Source: Calliopsis andreniformis
Lineage: Eukaryota > Arthropoda > Insecta > Hymenoptera > Andrenidae
Assembly (NCBI RefSeq): GCF_051401765.1
Contig: NW_027480544.1
Span: forward strand, 1,302,001 to 1,366,000
DNA length: 64,000 bases
Reading direction: 5' to 3'
Of the stretch, positions 25,580-40,881 are shown one piece after another; within the stretch, counting starts at the first letter, position 1, and each line of letters opens with the position of its first letter. The translations under genes and the position numbers were made by a program. A model generated the notes under the pieces. It made no database searches. It worked only from the letters and a program-made list of their open reading frames with translations, and was not told where the DNA came from.

Positions 25580-26855
25580 TCAATACTCAATCTTCAATCC
25601 TCAATCCTCAATCCTCAATCCTCAATACTGAATCCTCAAACCTCAATACTCTATCCTCATTCCTCAATCCTCATTCTTCAATCCTCAATACCCAAAACTC
25701 AATCTTCAATCCTCAATCCTCAATCCTCAATTCTCAATCCTCAATCCTCAATCATCAGACCTCAAACATCAATACTCAACCCTTGTTCCTCGTCCTCAAT
25801 CCACAACCCTCAATCCTCAATCCTCAGTCCTCTATCCTCAATCCTCAATCCTCAAACCTCACTCCTCAACCGTCAGTCCCCGTCCTCAATCCTCAAACAT
25901 GAATCCTCAATCCTCAGACGTCAATCATCAATACTCAATCTTCAATCCTCAATCCTCAATCCTCATTCCTCAATCCTCAATCCTCATTCTTCAATCCTCA
26001 TTCTTCAATCCCCAACACCCAATCTTCAATCTCCAATCCTCAATCCTCAACTCTCAATCCTCAATCCTCAGTCCTCAGTCCATAAACCTCAATCCTCAAC
26101 CCTCAGCCCTCATCCTCAATCCTCAATCCTCATACTTCAATCCTCAATCCTCAATCCTCAATTCTCAATCCTCAATCCTCAGTCCTCAGTCCTCAAACCT
26201 CCACCCTCAACCCTCAGCCCTCATCCTCAATCCTCCATCCTCAATCCTCAATCCTCAATCCTCAGTCCTCAATCCACAATCCTCAATCTTCAAACCTCAA
26301 TCGTCAATCGTCAGCCCTCGTCCTCAATCCTCAACACTCAATCCTCAATCCTCAATATTCAATCATCAATACTCAATCTTCAATCCTCAATCCTCAATCT
26401 TCAATCCTCAATCCTCAATTCTCAGTCCTCAATGCTCAATCCTCAATCGTCAATCCTCAATCCCCAATCCTCAATCTTCAATCCTCGATCCTCAATCCTC
26501 AATCCTCAATCCTCAATCTTCAATCCTCATTACTCAATCTTCAATCCTCAATCCTCAATCCTCAATCCTCAATGCTCAATCCTCAATCCTCAATCCTCAA
26601 CCATCAATCTTCAGTCCTCAATACTCAATCTGCAATCCTCAATCCTCAATCCTTAATCCTCAATACTCATGCTTCAATCCTCAATGCCCAGTACTCAATC
26701 TTCAATCCTCAATCCTCAATCCTCAATTCTCAATCCTCAATCCTCAATCCTCAGTCTTCAATCCTCAATACTCAATCTCCAATCCTCAAACCTCAGTCCT
26801 CAAACCTCAATTCTGAATCCTCAAATCTCGATTCTGAATCCTCAATCCTGAACCC
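25580..26855 (+). repeat. 1,276-base tandem duplication, unit 1 (copy 2)
   Basis: The +16,818 counterpart of 8762-10037. It has T at 26807 where 9989 has C, the only difference from that unit that I noticed. Confidence 0.85.
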
Positions 26856-28131
26856 TCAATACTCAATCTTCAATCCTCAATCCTCAATCCTCAATCCTCA
26901 ATACTGAATCCTCAAACCTCAATACTCTATCCTCATTCCTCAATCCTCATTCTTCAATCCTCAATACCCAAAACTCAATCTTCAATCCTCAATCCTCAAT
27001 CCTCAATTCTCAATCCTCAATCCTCAATCATCAGACCTCAAACATCAATACTCAACCCTTGTTCCTCGTCCTCAATCCACAACCCTCAATCCTCAATCCT
27101 CAGTCCTCTATCCTCAATCCTCAATCCTCAAACCTCACTCCTCAACCGTCAGTCCCCGTCCTCAATCCTCAAACATGAATCCTCAATCCTCAGACGTCAA
27201 TCATCAATACTCAATCTTCAATCCTCAATCCTCAATCCTCATTCCTCAATCCTCAATCCTCATTCTTCAATCCTCATTCTTCAATCCCCAACACCCAATC
27301 TTCAATCTCCAATCCTCAATCCTCAACTCTCAATCCTCAATCCTCAGTCCTCAGTCCATAAACCTCAATCCTCAACCCTCAGCCCTCATCCTCAATCCTC
27401 AATCCTCATACTTCAATCCTCAATCCTCAATCCTCAATTCTCAATCCTCAATCCTCAGTCCTCAGTCCTCAAACCTCCACCCTCAACCCTCAGCCCTCAT
27501 CCTCAATCCTCCATCCTCAATCCTCAATCCTCAATCCTCAGTCCTCAATCCACAATCCTCAATCTTCAAACCTCAATCGTCAATCGTCAGCCCTCGTCCT
27601 CAATCCTCAACACTCAATCCTCAATCCTCAATATTCAATCATCAATACTCAATCTTCAATCCTCAATCCTCAATCTTCAATCCTCAATCCTCAATTCTCA
27701 GTCCTCAATGCTCAATCCTCAATCGTCAATCCTCAATCCCCAATCCTCAATCTTCAATCCTCGATCCTCAATCCTCAATCCTCAATCCTCAATCTTCAAT
27801 CCTCATTACTCAATCTTCAATCCTCAATCATCAATCCTCAATCCTCAATGCTCAATCCTCAATCCTCAATCCTCAACCATCAATCTTCAGTCCTCAATAC
27901 TCAATCTGCAATCCTCAATCCTCAATCCTTAATCCTCAATACTCATGCTTCAATCCTCAATGCCCAGTACTCAATCTTCAATCCTCAATCCTCAATCCTC
28001 AATTCTCAATCCTCAATCCTCAATCCCCAGTCTTCAATCCTCAATACTCAATCTCCAATCCTCAAACCTCAGTCCTCAAACCTCAATTCTGAATCCTCAA
28101 ATCTCGATTCTGAATCCTCAATCCTGAACCC
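26856..28131 (+). repeat. 1,276-base tandem duplication, unit 2 (copy 2)
   Basis: The +16,818 counterpart of 10038-11313. It has A at 27830 where 11012 has C, giving TCAATCATCAATCC. Confidence 0.85.
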
Positions 28132-31100
28132 TCAATCTTCAGCCCCCAGTCCTCAACAACCAGTTGTCAATCCTCAATCCTCAACAGAATATCCTCAATT
28201 CACAGGTTTCAATACCCAATACTCAACCTGAAATGTTCAAATATCTATCCACAAATATCAATTCTCATCACTCAACCCTCAACACTCAGTCCCCAATCCT
28301 CAATCTTCAATCCTCAATCCTCAATCCTCAATCCTCAGTCCTCAACCTTCAATCCCCAATACTCAATCTTCAAACCTCAATCCTCAATCCTCGGTACTCA
28401 ATCCTCAATCGTCGATCTCCAATCCTGAATACTCAATCTTCAATACTCAATCCTCAACCCTCAATCCTCAATCCTCAAACCTCATTCTTCAATCCTCTAT
28501 ACCCAATCCTCAATCTTCAATCCTCAATCCTCAATCCTCAATCTTCAATCCTCGATCCTCAATCTTCAATCCTCAATACTCAATCTTCAATCCTCAATCC
28601 TCAATCCTCAATCCTCAATCCTCAATCCTCAGTCCTCAATCCTCAATCTTCAATCCTCAATACTCAATCTCCAAACCTCAAACCTCAGTCCTCAAACCTC
28701 AATTCTGAATCCTCAAATCTCAATTCTGAATCCTCAGTCCTGAAGCCTCAATCTTCAGCTCTCAGTCCTCAACAATCAGTTGTCAATTCTCAATCCTCAA
28801 TAGAATATACTCAATTCACAGTTTTCAATACACAATACTCAATCTGCAATCTTCAAATCTCTATCCACAAACATCAACTCTCATCACTCAACCCTGAATA
28901 CTCAGTCCCTAATCCTCAATCTTCAATCCTCAATCCTCTATCCTCAATCCTCAATCCTCAATCTTAATCTTCAATCCTCAATACTCAATCTTCAATCCTC
29001 AATCCTCAATCCTCAATCCTCAATCCTCAATCTTCAATACACAATACTCAATCTTCAATCCTCAATCCTCAATCCTCAATCCTCAATCCTCAATCCTCAG
29101 TCCTCAATCCTCAAACTTCAATCCTCAACCGTCAGTCCTCGTCCTCAATCCTCAACACTCAACCCTCAATCCTCCCATCTTCAATCATCAATACTCAATC
29201 TTCAATCATCAATCCTCAATCCTCAGTCCTCAAACCTCAATCCTGAATCCTCAATCCTGAATCCTCAATCTTCAGCCCTGAGTCCTCAACAATCAGTTGC
29301 CAATCCTCAATCCTCAATCGAATATCCTCAATTCACAGTTTTCAATACACAATACTCAATCTGCAATCTTCAGATCTCTATCCACAAACATCAATTCTCA
29401 TCACTCAACCCTGAATACTCAGTCCCTAATCCTCAATCTTCAATCCCCAATCCTCAATCCTCAATCCTCAATCCTCAATCTTAATCTTCAATCCTCAATA
29501 CACACTCTTCAATCCTCAATCCTCAATCCTCAATCCTCAATCCTCAATCTTCAATCCTCATTCTTCGATCCTCAATACCGAATCCTCAATCTTCAATCCT
29601 CAATCCTCAATCCTCAATCCTCAATCCTCAATCCTCAACTTTCAATCCTCAATACTCAATCTTCAATCCTCAATCCTCAATACTCAATCTTCCATCCTCA
29701 ATCCTCAATCCTCAATCCTCAATGCTCAATCCTCAATCCTCAATCCTCAACCATCAATCTTCAATCCTCAATACTCAATCTGCAATCCTCAATCCTCAAT
29801 CCTCAATCCCCAATCCTCATTCTTCAATCCTCGATGCCCAATCATCAATCTTCAATCCTCAATCCTCAATCCTCAATTCTCAATCCTGAATCCTCAGTCC
29901 TCAATCCACAATCCTCAATCCTCAAACCTCAATCGTCAATCGTCAGCCCTCGTCCTCAATCCTCAACACTCAATCCTCAATCCTCAATCTTCAATCCTCA
30001 ACACTCAATCTTCCATCCTCAATCCTCAATCCTCAATCCTCAATGCTCAATACTCAATGATCAATCCTCAGAAAATCAATCTTCAATCCTCAATACTCAA
30101 TCTGCAATCCTCAATCCTCAATCCTCAATCCTCAATCCTCATTCTTCAATCCTCAATGCCCAGTCCTCAATCTTCAATCCACAATCCTCAATCCTCAACT
30201 CTCAATCCTCAATCCTCAATCATCAATACTCAATCTTCAATCCTCAATCCTCAATCCTCAATCCTCAATCGTTAATCTTCAATCCTCAATACTCAATCTT
30301 CAATCCTCAATCCTCAATCCTCAATCCTCAGTCCTCAATCCTCATTCTTCAATCCTCAACCTTCAATCCTCTATCTTCAATCCTCAATCCTCAATCCTCA
30401 ATCCTCAACCCTCAATCTTCAATCCTCAGTCCTCAAACCTCAATCCTGAATCCCCTAACCTGAATCCTCAATCTTCAGCCCTCAGTCCTCTACAATCAGT
30501 TGTCAATCCTCAATCCTCAATAGAGTATCATCAATTCACAGTTTTCATTACTCAATACTCAATCTGCAATCTTCAAATCTCTATCCACAAACATCAATTC
30601 TCATCACTCAACACTCAACACTCAGTCCCCAATCCTGAATATTCAATTCTCAATCCTCAATCCACAATCCTCAACGTTCAATCCTCAATACTCAATCTTC
30701 AATGCTCATTCCTCAATCCTCAATCCTCAATTTTCAATCCTCAATCGTCAATCTTCAATCGTCAATTCTCAATCTTCAATCCTCAATCCTCAATCCTCGG
30801 TCCTCAATCCTCGGTCCTCAATCCTCAACCGTCAATCTCCAATCCTGAATACTCAATCTTCAATCCTCAATCATCAATCCTCAGTCCTCAGTCTTCAATC
30901 CTCAGTACTCAAACTGCAATCCTCAATCCTTAGTAGTCACTCCTCAATCCTCATTCTTCAATCCTCAATACCGAATCCTCAATCTTCAATCCTCAATCCT
31001 CAATCCTCAATTCTCAATCCTCAATCCTCAATCCTCAATCCTCAATCCTCAATCCTCAATCGTCAATCTTCAATCCTCAATACTCAATCTTCAATACTCA

Positions 31101-34100
31101 ATCCTCAATTCTCAATCCTCAATGCTCAATACTCAATCGTCAATCCTCAATCCCCAATCCTCAATCTTCAATCCTCAATCCTCAATCCTCAATCCTCAAT
31201 CCTCGATCCTCAATCTTCAATCCTCAATACTCAATCTTCAATCCTCAATCCTCAATCCTCAATCCTCAATCCTCAATCCTCAGTCCTCAATCCTCAATAC
31301 CCAAAACTCAATCTTCAATCCTCAATCCTCAATCCTCAATTCTCAATCCTCAATCCTCAATCCTCAGACCTCAAACATCAATACTCAACCCTTGGTCCTC
31401 GTCCTCAATCCACAACCCTCAATCCTCAATCCTCAGTCCTCTATCCTCAATCCTCAATCCTCAAACCTCATTCCTCAACCGTCAGTCCCCGTCCTCAATC
31501 CTCAAACATGAATCCTCAATCCTCAGACGTCAATCATCAATACTCAATCTTCAATCCTCAATCCTCAATCCTCATTCCTCAATCCTCAATCCTCATTCTT
31601 CAATCCTCATTCTTCAATCCCCAACACCCAATCTTCAATCTCCAATCCTCAATCCTCAACTCTCAATCCTCAATCCTCAGTCCTCAGTCCATAAACCTCA
31701 ATCCTCAACCCTCAGCCCTCATCCTCAATCCTCAATCCTCATACTTCAATCCTCAATCCTCAATCCTCAATTCTCAATCCTCAATCCTCAGTCCTCAGTC
31801 CTCAAACCTCCACCCTCAACCCTCAGCCCTCATCCTCAATCCTCAATCCTCAATCCTCAATCCTCAATCCTCAGTCCTCAATCCACAATCCTCAATACTC
31901 AAACCTCAATCGTCAATCGTCAGCCCTCGTCCTCAATCCTCAACACACAATCCTCAATCCTCAATATTCAATCATCAATACTCAATCTTCAATCCTCAAT
32001 CCTCAATCTTCAATCCTCAATCCTCAATTCTCAGTCCTCGATGCTCAATCCTCAATCGTCAATCCTCAATCCCCAATCCTCAATCTTCAATCCTCGATCC
32101 TCAATCCTCAATCCTCAATCCTCAATCTTCAATCCTCATTACGCAATCTTCAATCCTCAATCCTCAATCCTCAATCCTCAATGCTCAATCCTCAATCCTC
32201 TATCCTCAACCATCAATCTTCAGTCCTCAATACTCAATCTGCAATCCTCAATCCTCAATCCTCAATCCTCAATCCTCATGCTTCAATCCTCAATGCCCAG
32301 TCCTCAATCTTCAAACCTCAATCCTCAATCCTCAATTCTCAATCCTCAATCCTCAATCCTCAGTCTTCAATCCTCAATACTCAATCTCCAATCCTCAAAC
32401 CTCAGTCCTCAAACCTCAATTCTGAATCCTCAAATCTCGATTCTGAATCCTCAATCCTGAACCCTCACTCTTCAGCCCTCAGTCCTCAACAATCAGTTGT
32501 CAATCCTCAATCCTCAACAGAATATTCTCAATTCACAGGTTTCAATACCCAATACTCAACCTGAAATCTTCAAATATCTATCCACAAATATCAATTCTCA
32601 TCACTCAACCCTCAACACTCAGTCCCCAATCCTCAATGTTCAATCCTCAATCCTCAATCCTCAATCCTCAATCCTCAACCTTCAATCCCCAATACTCAAT
32701 CTTCAATCCTCAATCCTCAATCCTCGGTCCTCAATCCTCAATCGTCGATCTCCAATCCTGAATACTCAATCTTCAATACTCAATCCTCAATCCTCAATCC
32801 TCAATCCTCAATCCTCATTCTTCAATCCTCAATACCCAATCCTCAATCTTCAATCCTCAATCCTCAATCCTCAATCTTCAATCCTCGATCCTCAATCTTC
32901 AATCCTCAATACTCAATCTTCAATCCTCAATCCTCAATCCTCAATCCTCAATCCTCAATCCTCAGTCCTCAATCCTCAATCTTCAATCCTCAATACTCAA
33001 TCTCCAATCCTCAAACCTCAGTCCTCAAACCTCAATTCTGAATCCTCAAATCTCAATTCTGAATCCTCAGTCCTGAAGCCTCAATCTTCAGCTCTCAGTC
33101 CTCAACAATCAGTTGTCAATTCTCAATCCTCAATAGAATATACTCAATTCACAGTTTTCAATACACAATACTCAATCTGCAATCTTCAAATCTCTATCCA
33201 CAAACATCAATTCTCATCACTCTACCCTGAATACTCAGTCCCTCATCCTCAATCTTCAATCCTCAATCCTCTATCCTCAATCCTCAATCCTCAATCTTAA
33301 TCTTCAATCCTCAATACTCAATCTTCAATCCTCAATCCTCAATCCTCAATCCTCAATCCTCAATCTTCAATACACAATACTCAATCTTCAATCCTCAATC
33401 CTGAATTCTCAATCCTCAATCCTCAATCCTCAATCCTCAATCGTCAATCTTCAATCCTCAATACTCAATCTTCAATCCTCAATCCTCAATCCTCAATCCT
33501 CAATCCTCAATCCTCATTCTTCAATCCTCAACCTTCAATCCTCTATCTTCAATCCTCAATCCTCAATCCTCAATCCTCAACCCTCAACCTTCAATCCTCA
33601 GTCCTCAAACCTCAATCCTGAATCCCCTAACCTGAATCCTCAATCTTCAGCCCTCAGTCCTCTACAATCAGTTGTCAATCCTCAATCCTCAATAGAGTAT
33701 CATCAATTCACAGTTTTCATTACTCAATACTCAATCTGCAATCTTCAAATCTCTATCCGCAAACATCAATTCTCATCACTCAACACTCAACACTCAGTCC
33801 CCAATCCTGAATATTCAATTCTCAATCCTCAATCCACAATCCTCAACGTTCAGTCCTCAATACTCAATCTTCAATGCTCATTCCTCAATCCTCAATCCTC
33901 AATTTTCAATCCTCAATCGTCAATCTTCAATCGTCAATTCTCAATCTTCAATCCTCAATCCTCAATCCTCGGTCCTCAATCCTCGGTCCTCAATCCTCAA
34001 CCGTCAATCTCCAATCCTGTATACTCAATCTTCAATCCTCAATCATCAATCCTCAGTCCTCAGTCTTCAATCCTCAGTACTCAAACTGCAATCCTCAATC

Positions 34101-37100
34101 CTTAGTAGTCACTCCTCAATCCTCATTCTTCAATCCTCAATACCGAATCCTCAATCTTCAATCCTCAATCCTCAATCCTCAATTCTCAATCCTCAATCCT
34201 CAATACTAAATCCTCAATCCTCAATCCTCAATCGTCAATCTTCAATCCTCAATACTCAATCTTCAATACTCAATCCTCAATTCTCAATCCTCAATGCTCA
34301 ATACTCATTCGTCAATCCTCAATCCCCAATCCTCAATCTTCAATCCTCAATCCTCAATCCTCAATCCTCAATCCTCTATCCTCAATCTTCAATCCTCAAT
34401 ACTCAATCTTCAATCCTCAATCCTCAATCCTCAATCCTCTATCCTCAATCTTCAATCCTCAATACTCAATCTTCAATCCTCAATCCTCAATCCTCAATCC
34501 TCAATCCTCAATCCTCAATCCTCAGTCCTCAATCCTCAAACCTCAATCCTCAACCGTCAGTCCTCGTCCTCAATCCTCCCATCTTCAATCATCAATACTC
34601 AATCTTCAATCATCAATCCTCAATCCTCAGTCCTCAATCCTCTATCCTCAATCTTCAATCCTCAATACTCAATCTTCAATCCTCAATCCTCAATCCTCAA
34701 TCCTCAATCCTCAATCCTCAATCCTCAGTCCTCAATCCTCAAACCTCAATCCTCAACCATCAGTCCTCGTCCTCAATCCTCCCATCTTCAATCATCAATA
34801 CTCAATCTTCAATCATCAATCCTCAATCCTCAGTCCTCAAACCTCAATCCTGAATCCTCAATCCTGAAACCTCAATCTTCAGCCCTGAGTCCTCAACAAT
34901 CAGTTGCCAATCCTCAATCCTCAATCGAATATCCTCAATTCACAGTTTTCAATACACAATACTCAATCTGCAATCTTCAGATCTCTATCCACAAACATCA
35001 ATTCTCATCACTCAACCCTGAATACTCAGTCCCTAATCCTCAATCTTCAATCCCCAATCCTCAATCCTCAATCCTCAATCCTCAATCTTAATCTTCAATC
35101 CTCAATACACACTCTTCAATCCTCAATCCTCAATACCCAATCCTCAATCTTCAATCCTCAATCCTCAATCCTCAATCCTCAATCCTCAATCCTCAGCTTT
35201 CAATCCTCAATACTCAATCCTCAATCCAAAATCCTCAATACTCAATCTTCCATTCTCAATCCTCAATCCTCAATCCTCAATGCTCAATCCCCAATACTCA
35301 ATCCTCAAACATCAATCTTCAATCCTCAATACTCAATCTGCAATCCTCAATCCTCAATCCTCAATCCTCAATCCTCATTCTTCAATCCTCAATGCCCAGT
35401 CCTCAACCTTCAATCCTCAATCCTCAATCCTCAATTCTCAATCCTGAATCCTCAGTCCTCAATCCACAATCCTCCATCCTCAAACCTCAATCGTCAATCG
35501 TCAGCCCTCGTCCTCAATCCTCAACACTCAATCCTCAATCCTCAATATTCAATCGTCAATACTCAATCCTCAATCCTCCACCATCAATCTTCAATCCTCA
35601 ATACTCAATCTGCAATCCTCAATCCTCAATCCTCAATCCTCAATCCTCATCCTTCAGTCCCCAATGCCCAGTCCTCAATCTTCAATCCTCAATCCTCAAT
35701 CCTCAATTCTCAATCCTCAATCCTCAATCATCAATACTCAATCTTCAATCCTCATTCCTCAATCCACAATCCTCAATACTGAATCCTCAAACGTCAACAC
35801 TCTATCCTCAGTCCTCAATCCTCATTCTTCAATCCTCAATACCCAAAGCTCAATTTTCAATCCTCTATCCTCGATCCTCAATTCTCAATCCTCAATACTC
35901 AACCTCCAATCCTCAAACCTCAGTCCTCAAACCTCAATCCTCAGTCCCCAATCCTCAATCTTCAACGCTCAATCCTCAATCCTCAATCCTCGATCCTCAG
36001 TCCTCAATCCTCAATCCTCAATCCTCAATCCTCAATCTTCAATCCTCAATACTCGATCCTCAATCGTCAATCCTCTATCTTCAATCCTCAATACCCAATC
36101 TTCAATCCTCAATCTTCAATCCTCAATCCTCAATACTCAACCTTCAATCCTCAATACTCAATATTCAATACTCAATCCTCAATCCTGAATCCTCAATCCT
36201 CAATCCTCAATCGTCAATCGTCAATCCTCAATACTCAATCTTCAATTCTCAATCATCAATCCTCAATCCTCAATCCTCATTCTTCAATCCTCAATACCCA
36301 ATCCTCAATCTTCAATCCTCAATCCTCAACCTTCAATCCTCAATACTCAATCTTCAATCCTCAATCCTCATTCCTCAATCATCAAACCTCAATCTTCAAT
36401 ACTCAATCCTCAATCCTCAATCCTCAATCTTCAATCCTCCATACTCAATCGTCAATCCTCAATCCTCAATCATCAATCCTCAATCCTCAATCCTCAGTCA
36501 TCAATCCTCAATCTTCAATACTCAATCCTCAATCCTCAATCCACAATCCTCAATCCCCAATCCTCAATCCTCATGCCTCAAACCTCAATCCTCAGCCCTC
36601 AGTCCTCATCCTCAATTCTCAATTCTCAATACTCAAACCTCAACCCTCAATCTTCAATCCTCAATAATCAATCTCCTATCCTAGATCCTCAATCCCCAAT
36701 ACTCTATCCTTAATCCTCAATATTCAATCCTCTATCCCCAGGCCACAATCTTCAATCCCCAAAGCTCAATAATCAATCCTCAATCCTCAGTCCTCAATCG
36801 TCAATCATCAATCCACAATCTTCAGTACTCAATCCTCAATCCTCAATCCTCAATCCTCTATCCTCAATCATCAATCCTCAATCTTCAATACTCAATCCTC
36901 AATCCTCAATCATCAATCCTGAATCCTCAATCCTCAATCCTCAATCTTCAATCCTCAATACTCAGCCTTCAATCATGAATCCTCAATACTCAATCCTCAA
37001 TCCTCAATACTCAATCATCAATCCTCAATCCTCAATCATCAGCCTTCAATCCTCAATCCTCATTCCTCAAACCTCAATCCTCAAGCCTCAGTCCTCAATC

Positions 37101-40100
37101 CTCAACCCTCAGTCCTCATCCTCAATTCTCAATTCTCAATCCTCAATACTCAATCCTCAATCTTCAATCCTCAATAATCAATCTCCTATCCTAGACCCTC
37201 AATCCCCAATACTCTCTCCTTAACCCACAATATTCAATCCTCTATCCCCAGTCCACAATCTTCAATCCCCAAAGCTCAATAATCAATCCTCAACCCTCAG
37301 TCCTCAATCGTCAACTATCAGTCCACAGTATTCAATACTCAATCCTCAATACCCAACCATCAATCCTCAATACTCAATAGAATTTACTGAATTCTCAGGA
37401 TTCAATACTCAAACCTCATTCCTCAGCCCTCAACCCTCATCCTCCATCCTCAATCCTCAATCCTCAATCCTCAATCTTCAATCCTCAATAAACAACCTCC
37501 AATCCTAGATCCTGAATCCCCAATCCTCAATCATTAATGATCAATCTTCAATCCTCAATCCACAGTCCTCGATCTTCAATCCTCAATGCTCAATCCTCAA
37601 TCCTCAATCCTCAGGCGTCAGTCCTCAATCCTCAATCCTCAATCCTCAATCCTCTACCGTCAGTCCTCGTCCTCAACCCTCAACCCTCAATACTTAATCC
37701 TCAATCCTCAATCTTCAATCATCAATACACAATCTTCAGTCCTCAATCCTCAATCCTCAATCCTAAAATCCTCAATCCTCAATATTCAACACACAACCCT
37801 CGACCATCAATCCTCAATACTCAACCATCAACACTCAATACTCAATACTCAATAGAATATCCTGAATTCTCAGTTTTCAATACTCAATCCTCAATCTTCA
37901 ATCTTCATGTCTCCATCCACAAACATCAATTCTCATCTCTCAACACTCAACACTCAGTCCTCAATCTTCAATCCTCAATCCTCAATACTCAATCCTCAGT
38001 CCTCAGTCCTCAATCTTCAATACTCAATCCTCAATCCTAAAATCCTCAATCCTCAGTCATCAATCCTCAATCTTCAATACTCAATCCTCAATCCACAATC
38101 CTCAATCCTGAATGCTCAAACCTCATTCCTCAAACCTCAATCCTCATCCCTCAGTCCTCATCCTCCATCCTCAATCCTCAATCCACAATCCTCAATCTTC
38201 AATCCTCAATACTCAACATTCGATCCTCAATCCACAGTCCTCAATCCTCAAACCACAATCCTCAGTCCTCAATCCTCAATCATCAATCCTCATACCTCAA
38301 TCCTCAACCGTCAGTCCTCGTCCTCAATCCTCAACTATGAATCCTCAATCCTCAATATTCAATCATCAATACTCAATCTTCAATCCTCAATCCTCAATCC
38401 TCAATCCTCAATCCTCAATCCTCAATCCTCAGTCCTCAAACCTCAATCCTGAATCCTCAATCCTCAGTTCTCAAACCTCAATCCTGAATCTTCAATCCTG
38501 AATCCTCAATCTTCAGACCTCAGTCCTCAACAATCAGTTGTCAATTCTCAATCCTGAATACAATATCATCAATTCACAGTTTTCAATACTCAATACTTAA
38601 TCTGCAATCTTCAAATCTCTATCCACGAACATCAATTCTCATCACTGAACCCACAACACTCAGTCCCCAATCCTCAATCTTCAATCCTCAACACTCAATC
38701 CTCAACACTCGGTACTCTCTCTTCAATCCTCCATCCTCAATCCTCTATCCTCAAGCGTCAATCCTCAATCCTCAATCCTCAACCCTCAATCCTCAGTCCT
38801 CAAACCTCAATTCCGAATCCTCAATCCTGAATGCTCAATCCTCAATCCTCAACCCTCAGTCCTCATCCTCAATTCTCAATTCTCAATCCCCAATCCTCAA
38901 TTCCCAATCCTAAATACTCAATCCTCAATCGTCAATCCTCAATCCCCAATCCTGAATCTTCAACCATCAATCCTCAATCCTCAATCCTCAATCCTCAATC
39001 TTCAATCCTCAATACTCAATCTTCAATCCTCAATCCTCAATCCTCAACCCTCAATCCTCAATCCTCAATCCTCAATCCTCAATCTTCAATCCTCAACAGT
39101 CAGTCCTCGTCCTCAATCCTCAACCCTCAATCCTCAATCCCGAATCTTCAATCATCAATACTCAATCTTCAATCCTCAATTCTCAATCCTCAATCCTCAA
39201 TCCTCAATCCTCAATCCTCAATATTCAAAACACAACCATCAACCATCAATTCTCAATACTCAACCATCAATCCTCAATTCTCAATACTCAATAGAATATC
39301 CTGAATTCTCATGATTCAATACTCAATCCACAATATTCAATAATCAAATCTCAATCCTCAAACATCAACTCTCAACACTCAATCGTCAATACTCGGTCCT
39401 CTCTCTTCAATCCTCCATCCTCAATCCTCTATCCTCAAGCGTCAATCCTCAATCCTCAATCCTCAACGCTCAATCCTCAGTCCTCAAACATCAATTCCGG
39501 ATCCTCAATCCTGAATGCTCAATCTTCATCCCTCAGTCCGCAACAATCAATTGTCAATCCTCAATCCTCAATAGAATTTCCTCAATTCACAGTTTTCAGT
39601 ACTCAATCCCCAATCTTCAATCTTCAAATCCCAATCCACAGACATCAATTCTCATCACTCAACCCTCAACGCTCAGTCCTCAATCTTCAATCCTCAATCC
39701 TCAATCCTCAATCTTCAATCCTCCATACTCAATCGTCAATCCTCAATCCTCAATCATCAATCCTCAATCCTCAATCCTCAGTCATCAATCCTCAATCTTC
39801 AATACTCAATCCCCAATCCACAATCCTCAATCCTCATTCCTCAAACCTCAATCCTCAACCCTCAGTCCTCATCCTCAATTCTCAATTCTCAATCCTCAAT
39901 CCTCAATCCTCAATCTTCAATCCTCAATAATCAATCTCCTATCCTAGATCCTCAATCCACAATACTCTATCCTTAATCCTCTATATTCAATCCTCTATCC
40001 CCAGTCCACAATCTTCAATCCCCAAAGCTCAATAATCAATCCTCAATCCTCAGTCCTCAATCCCCAATCCTCAGTCCTCAATCCTCAATCCTCAATACTC

Positions 40101-40304
40101 AAACCTCAACCCTCAACCGTCAATCCTCGTCCTCAATCCTCAACCCCCAATCCTCAATCCTCAATCTTCAATCATCAATACACAATCCTCAACCCTCAAT
40201 CCTGAATCCTCAATCCGCTGTCCTCAATCTTCAATCCTCAATACACAATCTTCGATCCTCAATATTCAACACACAACCCTCAACCTTCAATCCTCAATAC
40301 TCAA

Positions 40305-40440
40305 CCATCAATCCTCAATTCTCAATACTCAATAGAATACCCTGAAATCTCAGTTTTCAATACTCAATCCTCATTCTTCAATCTTCAAGTTTCCATCCAC
40401 AAACGTCAATACTCATCACTCAATCCTCAACACTCAGTCC
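40305..40440 (+). repeat. Landmark box, type 2
   Basis: The leader starts at 40260. Has AGAATACCCTGAAATC and CTTCAAGTTTCCATCC. Confidence 0.72.
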
Positions 40441-40745
40441 TCAATCTTCAATCCTCAATCCTCAATCCTCAATCCTCAATCCACAATCTTCAGTCATGAA
40501 TACTCAATCTTCAATCCTCAATCCCGAGTCCTCAATCTTCAATCTTCAATGCTCTGTCATCAATCCTGAACCGTCAGACCTCGTCCTCAATCCTCAACCC
40601 TCAATCCTCAATCCTCAATCTTCAATCATCAATACTCAATCTTCAATCCTCAATCTTCAATCCTCAATCTTCAATCCTCAATCCTAAAATCCTCGATCCT
40701 CCATATTCAACACACAACCCTCAACCATCTATCCTCAATGCTCAA

Positions 40746-40881
40746 CCATCAATCCTCAATTCTCAATACTCAATAGGATATCCTGAATTCTCAGTTTTCA
40801 ATACTCAATCCTCAATCTTCAATCTTCAAATCTCCATCCAGAAACATCAATTCTCATCACTCAACCCTCAACACTCAGTCC
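40746..40881 (+). repeat. Landmark box, type 2
   Basis: The leader starts at 40701. Has AATAGGATATCCTG and CATCCAGAAAC. Confidence 0.72.

Larger units (their letters stand above)
23071..39888 (+). repeat. Domain B copy 2: 16,818-base higher-order block
   Basis: Second tandem copy, at +16,818 from copy 1. Differences I noticed (copy 1/copy 2): 9989 C/26807 T, 11012 C/27830 A, 17390 C/34208 A, 19165 A/35983 T, 19233 C/36051 A, 21835 T/38653 A and 21929 G/38747 A. The 34208 change creates TAA. The list is not guaranteed complete, but identity is well above 99%. Landmark boxes start at 23355, 23969, 24472, 25164 (type 3), 28157, 28773, 29290, 30493, 32490, 33106, 33665, 34897, 37350 (partial), 37825 (type 2), 38531, 39264 (type 3) and 39544. 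Leaders start at 25140, 37780 and 39219. Confidence 0.92.
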
